This document shows positions 28,782 through 40,451 of a stretch of DNA of 64,000 bases, in pieces. Made by a program: the position numbers and the translations under genes. Numbering within the stretch: position 1 is the stretch's first letter; the number at the start of each line of letters is the position of its first letter. The stretch comes from Gordonia hydrophobica NBRC 16057 (GTDB lineage Bacteria; Actinomycetota; Actinomycetes; Mycobacteriales; Mycobacteriaceae), in NCBI RefSeq assembly GCF_001592365.1, contig NZ_BCWU01000014.1:35182-99181 (forward strand). Reading direction: 5' to 3'. The notes beneath the pieces were generated by a model. The model was not told the DNA's origin. It ran no database searches and saw only the letters and a list, made by a program, of their open reading frames with translations.

Positions 28782-29665
28782 GAGGTCCTACCCGTGGGGA
28801 TCGACGTCAAGGGGACGCGGTTCCCGGGGTTGCGGACGATCACGACCGGTGCGTTCGGCAGGTCGTACAGCGTCAGCCTCAGGACCTCGGTCGGCACGAG
28901 CGTGACGGTGCGTTCGGTCGGATCCAGTCGGTACCCGGCCGGGGCCTCGATCTCCTTGAGGAGGTAGCACCCGTGTCGGATCCACTGGGTGCCGACGCCG
29001 TCTCGTCCGGTGACGATGATCGCGCCGACGGCGCCCTGACACGGCGCCAGGCGGTAGCGGGCGCCTGCGAGCGGCGCTCCGGTGATCCGGTCGCGTTTGG
29101 TGATCGAGATCGCACCGCGCAAGTCGGGTCTGCCGAGCTTCACGACGATGGCGGCCCGACCGCCCGCGGTCAGCTCGACCGACGACGGCTCCGCATTCGC
29201 CCAGTTGTAGCCCTCCGGAATGCCGGTGACCGTGGCGGTCACCGTGCCCGCGGGCATCGTCGTGGTCGACGGGGTCGTCACTGCCGTGTTCGTGTCGTCG
29301 ACCCGTAAGGACACGGTGACGCCGTCGACCGGGGTCGCGGTCTTGCGATCGATCGCCGTGACGGTGACCTCACCGACCTGGACCGGCGGCTCGGTGCTGG
29401 TCGGCGGCGGCTCGGTGGTGGTCGTCGTCTCGGCAGGCGTCGAGGGACCGGTCTCGTCCGGCGGACTGGTCGTCGGCGTTCCAGTGTCCTGCGACGGCGT
29501 CGTGGTGCCGGGCGCAGGCCCCGGTGTCACGGTGGTGTCGACCTGCGTCGTGCTCGGCGGCGCCGGTTCGGCGACGGCAGGCGGCGCGCTCATCGCGACT
29601 GCCGCCGCCACCGCGACCAACAGTGCGGCGACGGCGAACAGGAGGCGAGTGACGTGCTTGCTCAT
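28778..29665 (-). CDS. Secreted SpaA-like surface protein with threonine-proline stalk
   Basis: The 295-residue protein has a signal peptide (1 to about 33, cut near AVAEP), a stalk of about 60 residues rich in T, P, S and E, and two beta-sandwich domains (about 95-175 and 183-280). The second resembles the SpaA/prealbumin fold of pilin subunits, with ISITKRD at its start and KEIEAPAGYRLD. The protein ends with PLTSIPTGRTS; there is no LPXTG followed by a hydrophobic segment. The ATG at 29665 follows AAGGAG; an ATG five codons upstream is less likely. It is coupled by overlap to the class F sortase. Confidence 0.82.
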   Translation of the reverse strand: MSKHVTRLLFAVAALLVAVAAAVAMSAPPAVAEPAPPSTTQVDTTVTPGPAPGTTTPSQDTGTPTTSPPDETGPSTPAETTTTTEPPPTSTEPPVQVGEVTVTAIDRKTATPVDGVTVSLRVDDTNTAVTTPSTTTMPAGTVTATVTGIPEGYNWANAEPSSVELTAGGRAAIVVKLGRPDLRGAISITKRDRITGAPLAGARYRLAPCQGAVGAIIVTGRDGVGTQWIRHGCYLLKEIEAPAGYRLDPTERTVTLVPTEVLRLTLYDLPNAPVVIVRNPGNRVPLTSIPTGRTS

Positions 29666-29781
29666 GGTGGGCTCCTTCACGGATCGGCCCCGACATGAGG
29701 TATATCGTTCGTCGGGCCCGTCCGATTAGCCGAATTCGTCCACCGTCATTCACCTGAATGATCGCGCAGTGACCGCGCTGG

Positions 29782-31324
29782 TCAAGACCGCCCGAGAACC
29801 TGATCGCGCAGGGTGCGTTTGACCAGCTTGCCGGTCGGTGTCCGGGGGAGTTCGTCGATGAACCGGATCTCCTTCGGCGCCTTGAACGCCGCGAGGTCGT
29901 TGCGGGTGAACTCGATCAACTCCTGGGCCAGCGACTCGCTGGGCGCCACGCCCTCCATCAACTGGACGAAGCCGACGGGTCGTTCGCCGAGGTCGTCGTC
30001 CGGCAGACCGATCACGCCGACGTCGTACACGGCGGGATGGTTGATGATGACGTTCTCCGATTCCTGCGGGTAGATGTTGACGCCGCCGGAGATGATCGTG
30101 AACGCCTTGCGATCGGTGAGGTAGAGGTAGCCCTCCGCGTCGAGGTATCCGAGATCGCCGGTGGTGGTCCACCACTCGTGATCGGGGTGCTGCGCAGCCT
30201 TCGTCTTCGCTGGATCGTTGTGGTAGACGAAGGTCGGCTCGTCGCGCTCGAAGTAGATCGTGCCGACCTCGCCGACCGGCAGGTCGACGCCCGCGTCGTC
30301 GCAGATGTGCACCACGCCGAGGACGGCGCGCCCCACCGAGCCCGGATGCGCGAGGGCCTCCTCGGAGTTGATGACGGTGATGCCGACGCCCTCGGTCGCC
30401 GCGTAGTACTCGCTGATCACCGGGCCCCACCACTCGATCATCCGGCGTTTGATCTCGGCCGGACACGGGGCAGCGGCGTGGACCGCGACCTTCAGGCTGG
30501 AGACGTCGTAGGCGTTGCGGACGTCGTCGGGCAGCTTGAGCATGCGGACGAACATCGTCGGCACCCACTGGCTGTGGGTGACCGAGTACTCGTCGATGAG
30601 TCTCAGTGCTCCCTCGGCGTCGAAGCGATCCATCATGATCACGGTGCCGCCGAGTGCGTTCGTCATGGCGCAGTAGCGCAGGGGAGCGGCGTGATAGAGC
30701 GGCGCGGGCGAGAGATAGACCGTGTCCGGCCCGAACCCGTACACCACGCCGAAGACCCGCGACATCAAGTCCTTCTCTTCGTCGACCTGCACACCGGGCA
30801 GGTCCGGCTTGATCCCCTTGGGTCGTCCCGTCGTCCCGGACGAGTACAGCATGTCGGCGCCGCGGGGCTGGGACGCCAACGGGGCGGGCGACGCCGCCTC
30901 CCGTGTCGTCTCGAAATCACCGAAGCCGTCGACGACTCCGCCCCACGCGAGTCGACTCTCCGGTGCGGCCAACGCCGGGATCTCGTGTGCGCGGGACACC
31001 GCGTCGGCCACGGCGGCGGCCGCGAACACGACCTTGGCCGCAGTCGTCGAGGATGTAATTGACCTCGCCGGGAGTCAGGTGGTGGTTCACCGCCGTCACG
31101 TACATGCCGCTGCGGACGGCCGCCCAGTAGACGTCGAAGATGCGCAGGTCGTTGTCCGAGACGATCGCGATCGTGTCGCCTTCACCGACTCCCAAGCCGC
31201 GCAGGTGGTTCGCGATCCGGGTGGAGCGGTCCATCAACTCGGCGTACGTCACCTGCTCCCCGGTCGCCGGGCGAATGACGGCCGGCTTGTCGGGCGTGGT
31301 CGCTGCAAAGGTTCCTGGGTACAC
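29782..31324 (-). pseudogene. Acyl-CoA synthetase (FadD type) with a frameshift
   Basis: The gene codes for an AMP-forming acyl-CoA ligase. The first part (GTG at 31324 to about 31036) reads in one frame through VTAVNHHLTPGEVNYILDD. The remainder continues in another frame with VFAAAAVADA and carries the AMP-binding motif YSSGTTGRPKG, YYAATEG, TTGDLGYLD and the C-terminal PTGKLVKR lysine. Restoring two bases in the GGCC at 31036-31039 (expected GGCGCC) would give one continuous protein of about 514 residues. Either the gene is a recent pseudogene or the sequence has an error. GAGGAG precedes the start. All motifs downstream are intact. Confidence 0.85.
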
Positions 31325-31438
31325 GGGGCGCGCTCCTCGGGTGTGTCGGACGTCTCTCAGCGACGGTAACCGACCAAGCGCTCATTCGGTGTCTGAATCG
31401 AGCGGTGACTCAGTGTCGCGGTGGTGACGACGCCGACC

Positions 31439-33037
31439 TCAGGCGCCCTCGGCGCGGAACGAGACCGCCTGCAGCAGAATGGGACCGATATCCTGGGGAT
31501 CACGGGCGATGAACGACTTGCCGCCCGTCGCGTCGGCGATTCTCTTCAGCGCCGCCGCGTCGGCGTCCTCGGAGATGCCGACGGCGATGACGGGGATCCG
31601 GCGGGCCGGGTTCTTCATGATGTTCAATTCGGACACCAGCTGTGCCAGCGTGATGGTGTCGCGGTCCTCGTTGCGTCCGTCGGTCATGATGATGACGCTG
31701 TTCGAGTACGCCGGATCGTAGGAGTCGTAGACGCTGCGAAACGCCGCCAGCACCGTGTCGTAGAGGCCGGTGCCGCCCGCGAGATCGCTCAGCGTGTCGT
31801 CGACCGCCTTACCGAGCAACGCTCGCTGCGTGCTGCCGTCGACCTTCTCCGCCAGCGGACGGATCGGCAGGATCTCGCGGTAGTCCTTGCCGTCGCCGCC
31901 GCGGTTGATGCTGAACGCCCAGTACCCGAGTGCCGTGTTCTTCGGGAACTGCTTCAAGCCGAACAGCGACGCTTCGCGGAGCAGTTCGGCCCGGCTGCGG
32001 CCGCCCGCGTCCTTGGTCATCGATCCGGAGACGTCCTGAACGACGAGCGAGCGGATCGGTTTGGTCAACGCCGACCACTTGCGCAGGATGTTGTCGACCA
32101 GCTCGCGGTTCGGCTGCTGCAGGGCGGCGACGTCGCCGACGCCTTCGCCACCGGCGAGCGGGGAGCCGTCCGGCGGACGAATCCCCTCCTCGTCGCGGAT
32201 GGCGCGACCGTCCTCCGTCTGCAGGACGTCGACGATCGCCCGGATGGCTTCGGCGGCCAGTCCCTGATCCGCAGACTGCGAGACGTCGGCGATCCGGTAG
32301 TCCAGGTTCACCGTGCCCGACTCGGGGACCTTCGCCTCGATGACGTCGTCCGAATGGCTGCGGGCGTACTTCACCACCTCGCGCTCGGTGGTGAGGGCGG
32401 CGGCCGGGTCGGCGCCGTCGGCGATCTTCGCGAGATCCGACGTGCCCTCGTTGTTGTTCATCAGCAGCGCGCGTTTGGTCAGATCCTCGATCAGCGTGCC
32501 GTGCGTGAGCGAACCCGACGACACCGCGGCGAGCGACCCGACCACCGCGGCGTTGCTGACGTCGCTCTGAGCGGGCGGATCGACATGCACCTTCGGATCG
32601 GTCATGAGGTCGGTCCACGAGAGTCGAGCGGGATGGGTGCGGCCCGCGACGACGACCGGCGACACGCCGAGCGACGGCCCGATGTCCGACCACGATCGAC
32701 CCAGCGCGGTGCGGACCTGACGGATCCGCGACTGGGACTCGGCGACCCAGATCTGTGGTGCGTCGCGTCCGGTCAGACGCTCCCCGGTGTGGCTGGGCGC
32801 CACGGCCTCGACGGTGAAGTCCAGGCAGCTCTCGCCCTCCGCGCGTTCGGTCAGCCGTTCGACGAAGTCCTTGACCCCGGTATCGGCGATCACCGAGACC
32901 GCACGCACGTCGTCGCACTTGTCGCTGTTCTTCTGCCAGACGAGATATCCGCCGCCGGCGAGCAGGGCGACGAGCGCCACCGAGAGTCCGACTCGGAGTC
33001 CGGTGCTGGACACGGTGGTAGTGCGGTGATCGCCCAT
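31439..33037 (-). CDS. Membrane-anchored substrate-binding-like protein with von Willebrand A domain
   Basis: The 532-residue protein has one N-terminal membrane segment (about 14-35), then a periplasmic-binding-protein-like region (about 40-325) and a C-terminal von Willebrand A domain (about 340-530). The metal-dependent adhesion site is present as DVSGSM, with a later threonine and the TDGRNED loop. The pairing of a solute-binding fold with a VWA domain occurs in several actinobacterial surface proteins; the ligand is unknown. AAGGAG precedes the ATG at 33037, and TACCCT at 33089-33084 (minus strand) is a possible -10 box. No transporter genes are adjacent. Confidence 0.84.
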   Translation of the reverse strand: MGDHRTTTVSSTGLRVGLSVALVALLAGGGYLVWQKNSDKCDDVRAVSVIADTGVKDFVERLTERAEGESCLDFTVEAVAPSHTGERLTGRDAPQIWVAESQSRIRQVRTALGRSWSDIGPSLGVSPVVVAGRTHPARLSWTDLMTDPKVHVDPPAQSDVSNAAVVGSLAAVSSGSLTHGTLIEDLTKRALLMNNNEGTSDLAKIADGADPAAALTTEREVVKYARSHSDDVIEAKVPESGTVNLDYRIADVSQSADQGLAAEAIRAIVDVLQTEDGRAIRDEEGIRPPDGSPLAGGEGVGDVAALQQPNRELVDNILRKWSALTKPIRSLVVQDVSGSMTKDAGGRSRAELLREASLFGLKQFPKNTALGYWAFSINRGGDGKDYREILPIRPLAEKVDGSTQRALLGKAVDDTLSDLAGGTGLYDTVLAAFRSVYDSYDPAYSNSVIIMTDGRNEDRDTITLAQLVSELNIMKNPARRIPVIAVGISEDADAAALKRIADATGGKSFIARDPQDIGPILLQAVSFRAEGA

Positions 33038-33146
33038 GCGTGTGAATGTCTCCTTATGCGGGGTTCTCGTCTATGCGACAAAAAGGGTAGACGATCAGAT
33101 GACACAGCACACACGCAGGGCATGAATATGCTGTTACGCGCATAAA

Positions 33147-33188
33147 CCGGCCCGAGGCCGCCGTCAGTCGGCGACGGCCCCGGGCCGG
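33147..33188 (-). terminator. Strong hairpin ending the acn-acnR transcript
   Basis: Arms at 33147-33165 and 33170-33188 are 19 bases each with 16 complementary pairs and a 4-base loop. Read on the minus strand the hairpin is followed by TTTATG. It lies 38 bases after the acnR stop and before the promoter of the VWA gene. Confidence 0.65.
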
Positions 33189-33225
33189 TGGCGGCGTCGA
33201 CGACGCCGGGTTCGCTCGGTGTGCG

Positions 33226-33807
33226 TCAGCGGTAGTGTTCGCCCGCAGGCACCCGCACCGACGCCTCCACCAGGTCGAGGACGGCGTGCAGGTCGTCCGT
33301 CGACTGGCCGGAGGCCAATCGGGTGACGATGCCGTCCAGGATCACGTCGAGATAGGTCACCAGAACCTCTGGTTCGACGTCCTTGCGGAGACTGCCCGCG
33401 CGCCGCTTGCGTTCCAGGCGTGCGAGCGTCGCCGCCTCACGATCGGCGCCCTGCGCCTCCCAGGCCTCCCGAAAGCCGGGATCGGAACGGATCTTCCGCA
33501 CGATCTCCAGTCGGGTGCTCAACCAGTCGAAGTCCTTCGGACGAGCGAGGATGTCCCGCATCACCTGGACCAGACCTTCTTGCGCTGCAACCTCCGCCAT
33601 CCGGTCCGCGTCCTCTCGCGCCAACGCCAAGAACAGAGCTTCCTTGTCCTTGAAGTGGTGAAAGATCGCGCCCCGCGATAGCCCGGTCGCCTCTTCCAAG
33701 CGTTTGACCGTTGCTCCGTCGTAGCCGTGCTCCGAGAAGCAATGCCGCGCGCCGTCGAGGATCTCTCGACGACGCGCGGCAAGACGGTCATCGCTGACCC
33801 GTGGCAT
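33226..33807 (-). CDS. acnR: TetR-family aconitase repressor AcnR
   Basis: AcnR represses acn in Corynebacterium glutamicum, and the homologue in M. tuberculosis is Rv1474c. The 193-residue protein has the TetR helix-turn-helix at about 27-47 (ATVKRLEEATGLSRGAIFHHF region) and a helical effector domain. The gene lies 5 bases after acn on the same strand, the conserved acn-acnR arrangement. A sequence matching the known AcnR operator is present in the acn promoter (36710-36725), so autoregulation through the acn promoter is expected. Confidence 0.93.
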   Translation of the reverse strand: MPRVSDDRLAARRREILDGARHCFSEHGYDGATVKRLEEATGLSRGAIFHHFKDKEALFLALAREDADRMAEVAAQEGLVQVMRDILARPKDFDWLSTRLEIVRKIRSDPGFREAWEAQGADREAATLARLERKRRAGSLRKDVEPEVLVTYLDVILDGIVTRLASGQSTDDLHAVLDLVEASVRVPAGEHYR

Positions 33808-33812
33808 GAAGG

Positions 33813-36647
<2,835 letters not shown>

Positions 36648-36702
36648 TCAGTCATAAGCGTCGCAGCCTGCGGCGGGCTGCGGCCGCATTGCTACGTCAC
36701 CC

Positions 36703-36725
36703 ATCATAGCAGTACGGGCGTACTG
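36703..36725 (-). promoter_or_regulatory. acn promoter with AcnR operator
   Basis: CAGTACGGGCGTACTG at 36710-36725 is an inverted repeat with 7-base arms. It matches the published corynebacterial AcnR consensus CAGNACnnncGTACTG at every fixed position, as I recall it. On the minus strand it directly precedes TATGAT (36708-36703), a good -10 box, so the operator fills the spacer of the promoter and binding should block transcription. The rest of the gap 36594-36850 also contains the leader of acn and the rightward promoter of the next gene, with no other structure seen. Confidence 0.85.
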
Positions 36726-36850
36726 GTTGGGTGAATGGCTCGTGTCGACACGCCGAATTCACCTCGACCGACGTCAGCGGGCCTGCGCGACGGTCGCTGC
36801 CGTATCCTTGGCCGCGACGTCCGACCGATCGCTCGAGGGAGCTTCCACTG

Positions 36851-37447
36851 ATGAATCCGGGTCCATCCGAGTTTGTGCTCGCCGCACCGCCCGGTGCGCA
36901 GGCGCCAGCCGACGTGTGGTCGAACCTCGACATGGCGGCCATCACAGCGTCGTTGAACGACACCGGTGTGTGGGCTCCCGCCGATCAGGCGGCCGGATTG
37001 AAGGCGCTGGTGGCCGACGCCGCAGCCGACGGCCACGACCTCCATCTGGTGGTGCTGGACCAGACGTACCCGAAGTTCACCGCCTACCGCGACATCGCCA
37101 CCGAGCTCCAGTCTCAGGTGGGCGGCACCGTCCTGGTCTTCGGCCCCAGCGGCAGCGGCACCGCCTCGAGCGAGTTCAGCCGCGTGGATCTGGAGGACGC
37201 GTCGACGTCGGTGACGAAAGGGTCGGACGCGACGAGCGCGGCCACGCAGATGTATCACAGCGTGACCGACCCGAACGTCAATTGGAACGGTGTCACGATC
37301 GGACTGATCCTCGTGGTGATCATCGGGGCCGTGATCGCTCGATTGATGACGAAACGACGCCGTCGCGCCGAGGCCGCCGACGCCGAGCGCACCGACGACG
37401 CCGCATCGATCGAGGTCGAGAAGGACGCGTCCGCCGACGCTCGCTGA
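36851..37447 (+). CDS. Single-pass membrane protein, Rv1476-like
   Basis: The 198-residue protein has no signal peptide, a soluble N-terminal domain of about 140 residues and one membrane segment near the C-terminus (about 140-165, with GLILVVIIGAVIA), then a short basic and acidic tail. It resembles the TPM-like proteins that lie between acn and ripA in mycobacteria (Rv1476). The ATG at 36851 has GAGGGAGC upstream. The function is not known; the location next to ripA suggests a cell-envelope role. Confidence 0.75.
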   Translation: MNPGPSEFVLAAPPGAQAPADVWSNLDMAAITASLNDTGVWAPADQAAGLKALVADAAADGHDLHLVVLDQTYPKFTAYRDIATELQSQVGGTVLVFGPSGSGTASSEFSRVDLEDASTSVTKGSDATSAATQMYHSVTDPNVNWNGVTIGLILVVIIGAVIARLMTKRRRRAEAADAERTDDAASIEVEKDASADAR

Positions 37448-37718
37448 CCTGATCCGCACCCCCGAGACCGATGCCCCTCACCGGGGCGTCGGTCTCCGTC
37501 ATTTCTGACATCTGGTACACCGGCAGCGCACAATCCCTGTGTTACTGAACTGTAACGGGATTCTAAGGTTTCCGCTTTTGTGCAGATAGCAACGTTTCCG
37601 CAGGTAATCACGTGTTTGTAATTCATATCCCGGTGGTGCCGCAGGCGACTGCTGTGACGTACGGTGCAGGAGACACTTATGGTGCTTGGGGGATGAATGT
37701 TGTGAGGGAGTACTCGAG
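37448..37718 (+). promoter_or_regulatory. ripA upstream region with candidate MtrA site
   Basis: This 271-base gap is AT-richer than its flanks. TGTTAC (37540-37545) and TGTAAC (37551-37556) repeat with an 11-base period, and a third TGTAAT is at 37617-37622. Tandem hexamers of this kind resemble sites of the response regulator MtrA, which is known to control ripA in mycobacteria. The match is by eye. GAGGGAG at 37704-37710 is the ribosome site for the TTG start of ripA. I saw no small open frame and no recognisable riboswitch. Confidence 0.4.
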
Positions 37719-39194
37719 TTGAAGGCAGGACAGAACGCCACTCGGCGGGCCGCGCGCGGAACCACCGTCGGTGCCGTCATGCTCGTCAGCGTCCTCGGCA
37801 CGGGTCCGGCGTTCGCCGAACCGACCACCGCGAACCCGGTCGCATCACTGATCAATCAGATCGCCGACGTCGACCAGAATCTGAGTGATCTCGCGGACGC
37901 CGTCGCCGTCAAACGCGAGAACGTCAACCGCACCCTCGTCGACTTCCAGAACGCGGTGGCCGCCCAGCAGGTCGCGGCGGCCGCCAACCGCAGCGCCAAG
38001 ACGTCGCTGACCACCATCAGCGGGAAGGTCGAGGCCGCGCAGAAGGAGTTCGACGCCTTCGTCCGCACCGTCTATCGCGAAGGCAACAACCGCGGCGCGA
38101 TGACGAAGTACGTCGCCTCCGACGACCCGGAGAAGATCCTCGACCAGATGACCGCGGTGGATCGCGTCACCCGGCAGCAGCAGACCGTCATCCGCAAACT
38201 CCAGGTCGCCCGTAACCAGCAGGCCAATCGGGTGGCGGCGACCGAGGCCACGAAGGTGCAGACCGCGACGGCCGCTCAGAACGCTGCCGCACGTCGCGAC
38301 GACGCCGTGCAGGCCGTCCGCGTCGCCCAGGCCGCGATCCGCGATCAGCAGACCAAACGCGGCGATCTGATGTCCGAACGCACCGCGCTGGCCGACAAAC
38401 TCGCCAAGCTCCGCAAGTCCGTGCCGAGGAAGAACACCGGTGCACCGGCGCCGGGCAGTCCGGTGGACCAGATCGACAAGGTCCTGAAGAACATCCCCGC
38501 CAAGCCCGTTGCCGGCGACGACGCCGTCGCGCAGGCGGCCGCCGCCGCAGCCAAACTGGCGGCGGACACCGGTCAGGCCCTCCTGGCGAGCCTCATCGGA
38601 CAGCAGCAGATCCCGCACTCCAAACTCCTGGACGAACTCGGCATCGGCGGCTCGAGCCCGCTGGAGTCCGGTCCCGACGGCACCACCACCCGCCTCGGCA
38701 ACGGCTCGCTCGGCAACCTGCTCGGCGGCGCGCCCGGAACGTACGGCGGCGTCGTCCGCCCGGGCCTGCGCGGCCCCGAGGCCATCGAAGTCGTGGTCAA
38801 CCGGATGAAGTCGCAATTGGGCGTCACATACTCGTGGGGCGGCGGCGACGCCAACGGACCCACCCTCGGCATCCGCGACGGCGGCGTCGCCGACAGCTAC
38901 GGCGACTACCAGAAGGTCGGCTTCGACTGCTCCGGACTCATGGTCTACGGATTCGCCGGCGTCGGCATCGACCTGCCGAAATACTCCGGCTATCAGTACA
39001 CGGCCGGTCCGCAGGTACCGCTGTCGGAGATGCGACGGGGCGACATGATCTTCTACGGGCCCAACGCCAGTCAGCATGTCGCGTTGATCCTGGGCGACGG
39101 CACCATGATCGAAGCCCCCCAGTCCGGCGACGTGGTCAAGATCTCGCCGGTCCGGACCGCGGGAGCCATGCCGAACGTCGTGCGCCTCCTCTGA
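37719..39194 (+). CDS. ripA: Peptidoglycan endopeptidase RipA (NlpC/P60)
   Basis: RipA cuts peptide cross-links in septal peptidoglycan and is needed for daughter-cell separation. The 491-residue protein has a signal peptide (cut after AFA, about residue 34), a coiled-coil region (about 45-235) that holds the enzyme inactive, a low-complexity linker and the catalytic domain (about 365-491). The catalytic residues are C404 in GFDCSGL, H453 in SQHVAL and E465 in IEAP. The start is a TTG with GAGGGAG 8 bases upstream; no ATG or GTG lies before the signal peptide in frame. Unlike M. tuberculosis there is no ripB directly after it. Confidence 0.92.
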   Translation: MKAGQNATRRAARGTTVGAVMLVSVLGTGPAFAEPTTANPVASLINQIADVDQNLSDLADAVAVKRENVNRTLVDFQNAVAAQQVAAAANRSAKTSLTTISGKVEAAQKEFDAFVRTVYREGNNRGAMTKYVASDDPEKILDQMTAVDRVTRQQQTVIRKLQVARNQQANRVAATEATKVQTATAAQNAAARRDDAVQAVRVAQAAIRDQQTKRGDLMSERTALADKLAKLRKSVPRKNTGAPAPGSPVDQIDKVLKNIPAKPVAGDDAVAQAAAAAAKLAADTGQALLASLIGQQQIPHSKLLDELGIGGSSPLESGPDGTTTRLGNGSLGNLLGGAPGTYGGVVRPGLRGPEAIEVVVNRMKSQLGVTYSWGGGDANGPTLGIRDGGVADSYGDYQKVGFDCSGLMVYGFAGVGIDLPKYSGYQYTAGPQVPLSEMRRGDMIFYGPNASQHVALILGDGTMIEAPQSGDVVKISPVRTAGAMPNVVRLL

Positions 39195-39260
39195 CCGCCG
39201 CCGAGTCCCGCTACTGTGGGTGACGGTACATCGCACGCCTCGATCGGTAGGAGCATCGGC

Positions 39261-40451
39261 TTGACTTCAACAGGCAGCAGCGGCAGTGACCGCAGCGGCA
39301 CGACGTCGGAGAACTCCGGCGTAGACGATCTGACTTTCACTGCGGACGACGCCAAGCTCATCGAGCGCGCGATGTTCGAGGTCAAGCGAGTGATCGTCGG
39401 TCAGGACAAGCTCGTCGAACGGATTCTGACCGGTCTGCTGGCGCGCGGACACATCCTCCTCGAAGGCGTGCCCGGCGTGGCGAAGACGCTGGCGGTCGAG
39501 ACCTTCGCCACCGTGATCGGCGGCAGTTTCTCCCGCGTCCAGTTCACCCCGGACCTGGTCCCGTCGGACCTCATCGGCACTCGCATCTACCGCCAGGGCC
39601 GCGAGGAGTTCGACACCGAGCTCGGCCCGGTGAACGCCAACTTCCTGCTCGCCGACGAGATCAACCGCGCACCGGCCAAGGTGCAGTCCGCGCTGCTGGA
39701 GGTGATGGCCGAGCGGCACGTCTCGATCGGCGGCACCACCTACCCGATGCCCACACCGTTCCTGGTGATGGCGACGCAGAACCCGATCGAGAACGAGGGC
39801 GTGTACCCGCTTCCCGAAGCGCAGCGCGACCGCTTCCTGTTCAAGGTCCTCGTCGACTACCCGTCGGTCGAGGAAGAGCGCGAGATCGTCTACCGCATGG
39901 GCAACGTCCCCCCGACGGCGTCGCAGATCCTCGACCCCGAGGCGACCATCCGCCTGCAGAATCTGGCGGCCAACGTCTTCGTGCACCACGCGCTCGTCGA
40001 CTACGTGGTCCGCGTCATCAACACCACCCGTCGGCCGGCCGAACTCGGCATGACCGATGTCGACCAGTGGCTCGCCTACGGAGCATCGCCGCGCGCAACG
40101 CTCGGCATCGTCGCCTCAGCGCGGGCACTCGCGCTCATCCACGGGCGCGACTACGTGATTCCGCAGGACGTCGTCGAGGTGATCCCCGACGTGCTGCGAC
40201 ACCGCATCGTGTTGTCGTACGACGCCTTGGCCGACGAGGTGACGCCCGACCACATCATCACGCGGATCCTGCAGACGGTGGGACTGCCGCAGGTCTCGGC
40301 GACACCGATGGCCGGGTCGCAGGCCCCGGCCGGCCCGCCGCAGGCCCCGGTGGCCCCGGGGACCCCGCAGCAGGCGCCGACGCCTCAGCAGCAGGGACCT
40401 GCCATGGCGAAGAACCCCGTCACGCAGCAGCAGGGCAATGGCGGACGCTAG
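39261..40451 (+). CDS. moxR1: MoxR-type AAA+ ATPase
   Basis: MoxR ATPases act as chaperones that work with VWA-domain partners. The 396-residue protein has Walker A GVPGVAKT (69-76) and Walker B LLADEINRAP, and a proline-glutamine-rich tail (from about 350). The TTG at 39261 is preferred: AGGAG is 7 bases upstream, and the resulting MTSTGSS agrees with the MTSAGG start of M. tuberculosis MoxR1. A GTG at 39216 gives a longer version with poor ribosome site. The gene overlaps the DUF58 gene by 14 bases. Confidence 0.93.
   Translation: MTSTGSSGSDRSGTTSENSGVDDLTFTADDAKLIERAMFEVKRVIVGQDKLVERILTGLLARGHILLEGVPGVAKTLAVETFATVIGGSFSRVQFTPDLVPSDLIGTRIYRQGREEFDTELGPVNANFLLADEINRAPAKVQSALLEVMAERHVSIGGTTYPMPTPFLVMATQNPIENEGVYPLPEAQRDRFLFKVLVDYPSVEEEREIVYRMGNVPPTASQILDPEATIRLQNLAANVFVHHALVDYVVRVINTTRRPAELGMTDVDQWLAYGASPRATLGIVASARALALIHGRDYVIPQDVVEVIPDVLRHRIVLSYDALADEVTPDHIITRILQTVGLPQVSATPMAGSQAPAGPPQAPVAPGTPQQAPTPQQQGPAMAKNPVTQQQGNGGR

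Noticed and set aside
29600..29665. LPXTG sorting signal in the SpaA-like protein
   Set aside because: The C-terminus is short and hydrophilic after SIPTG; there is no hydrophobic anchor, so it is not a standard signal.
31421..33145. A 574-codon plus-strand frame opposite the VWA gene
   Set aside because: Same antisense effect; the minus-strand frame has a signal anchor, MIDAS motif and ribosome site.
37448..37718. ydaO/c-di-AMP riboswitch before ripA
   Set aside because: Such riboswitches precede cell-wall hydrolase genes in actinobacteria, but I could not find the conserved core segments here.
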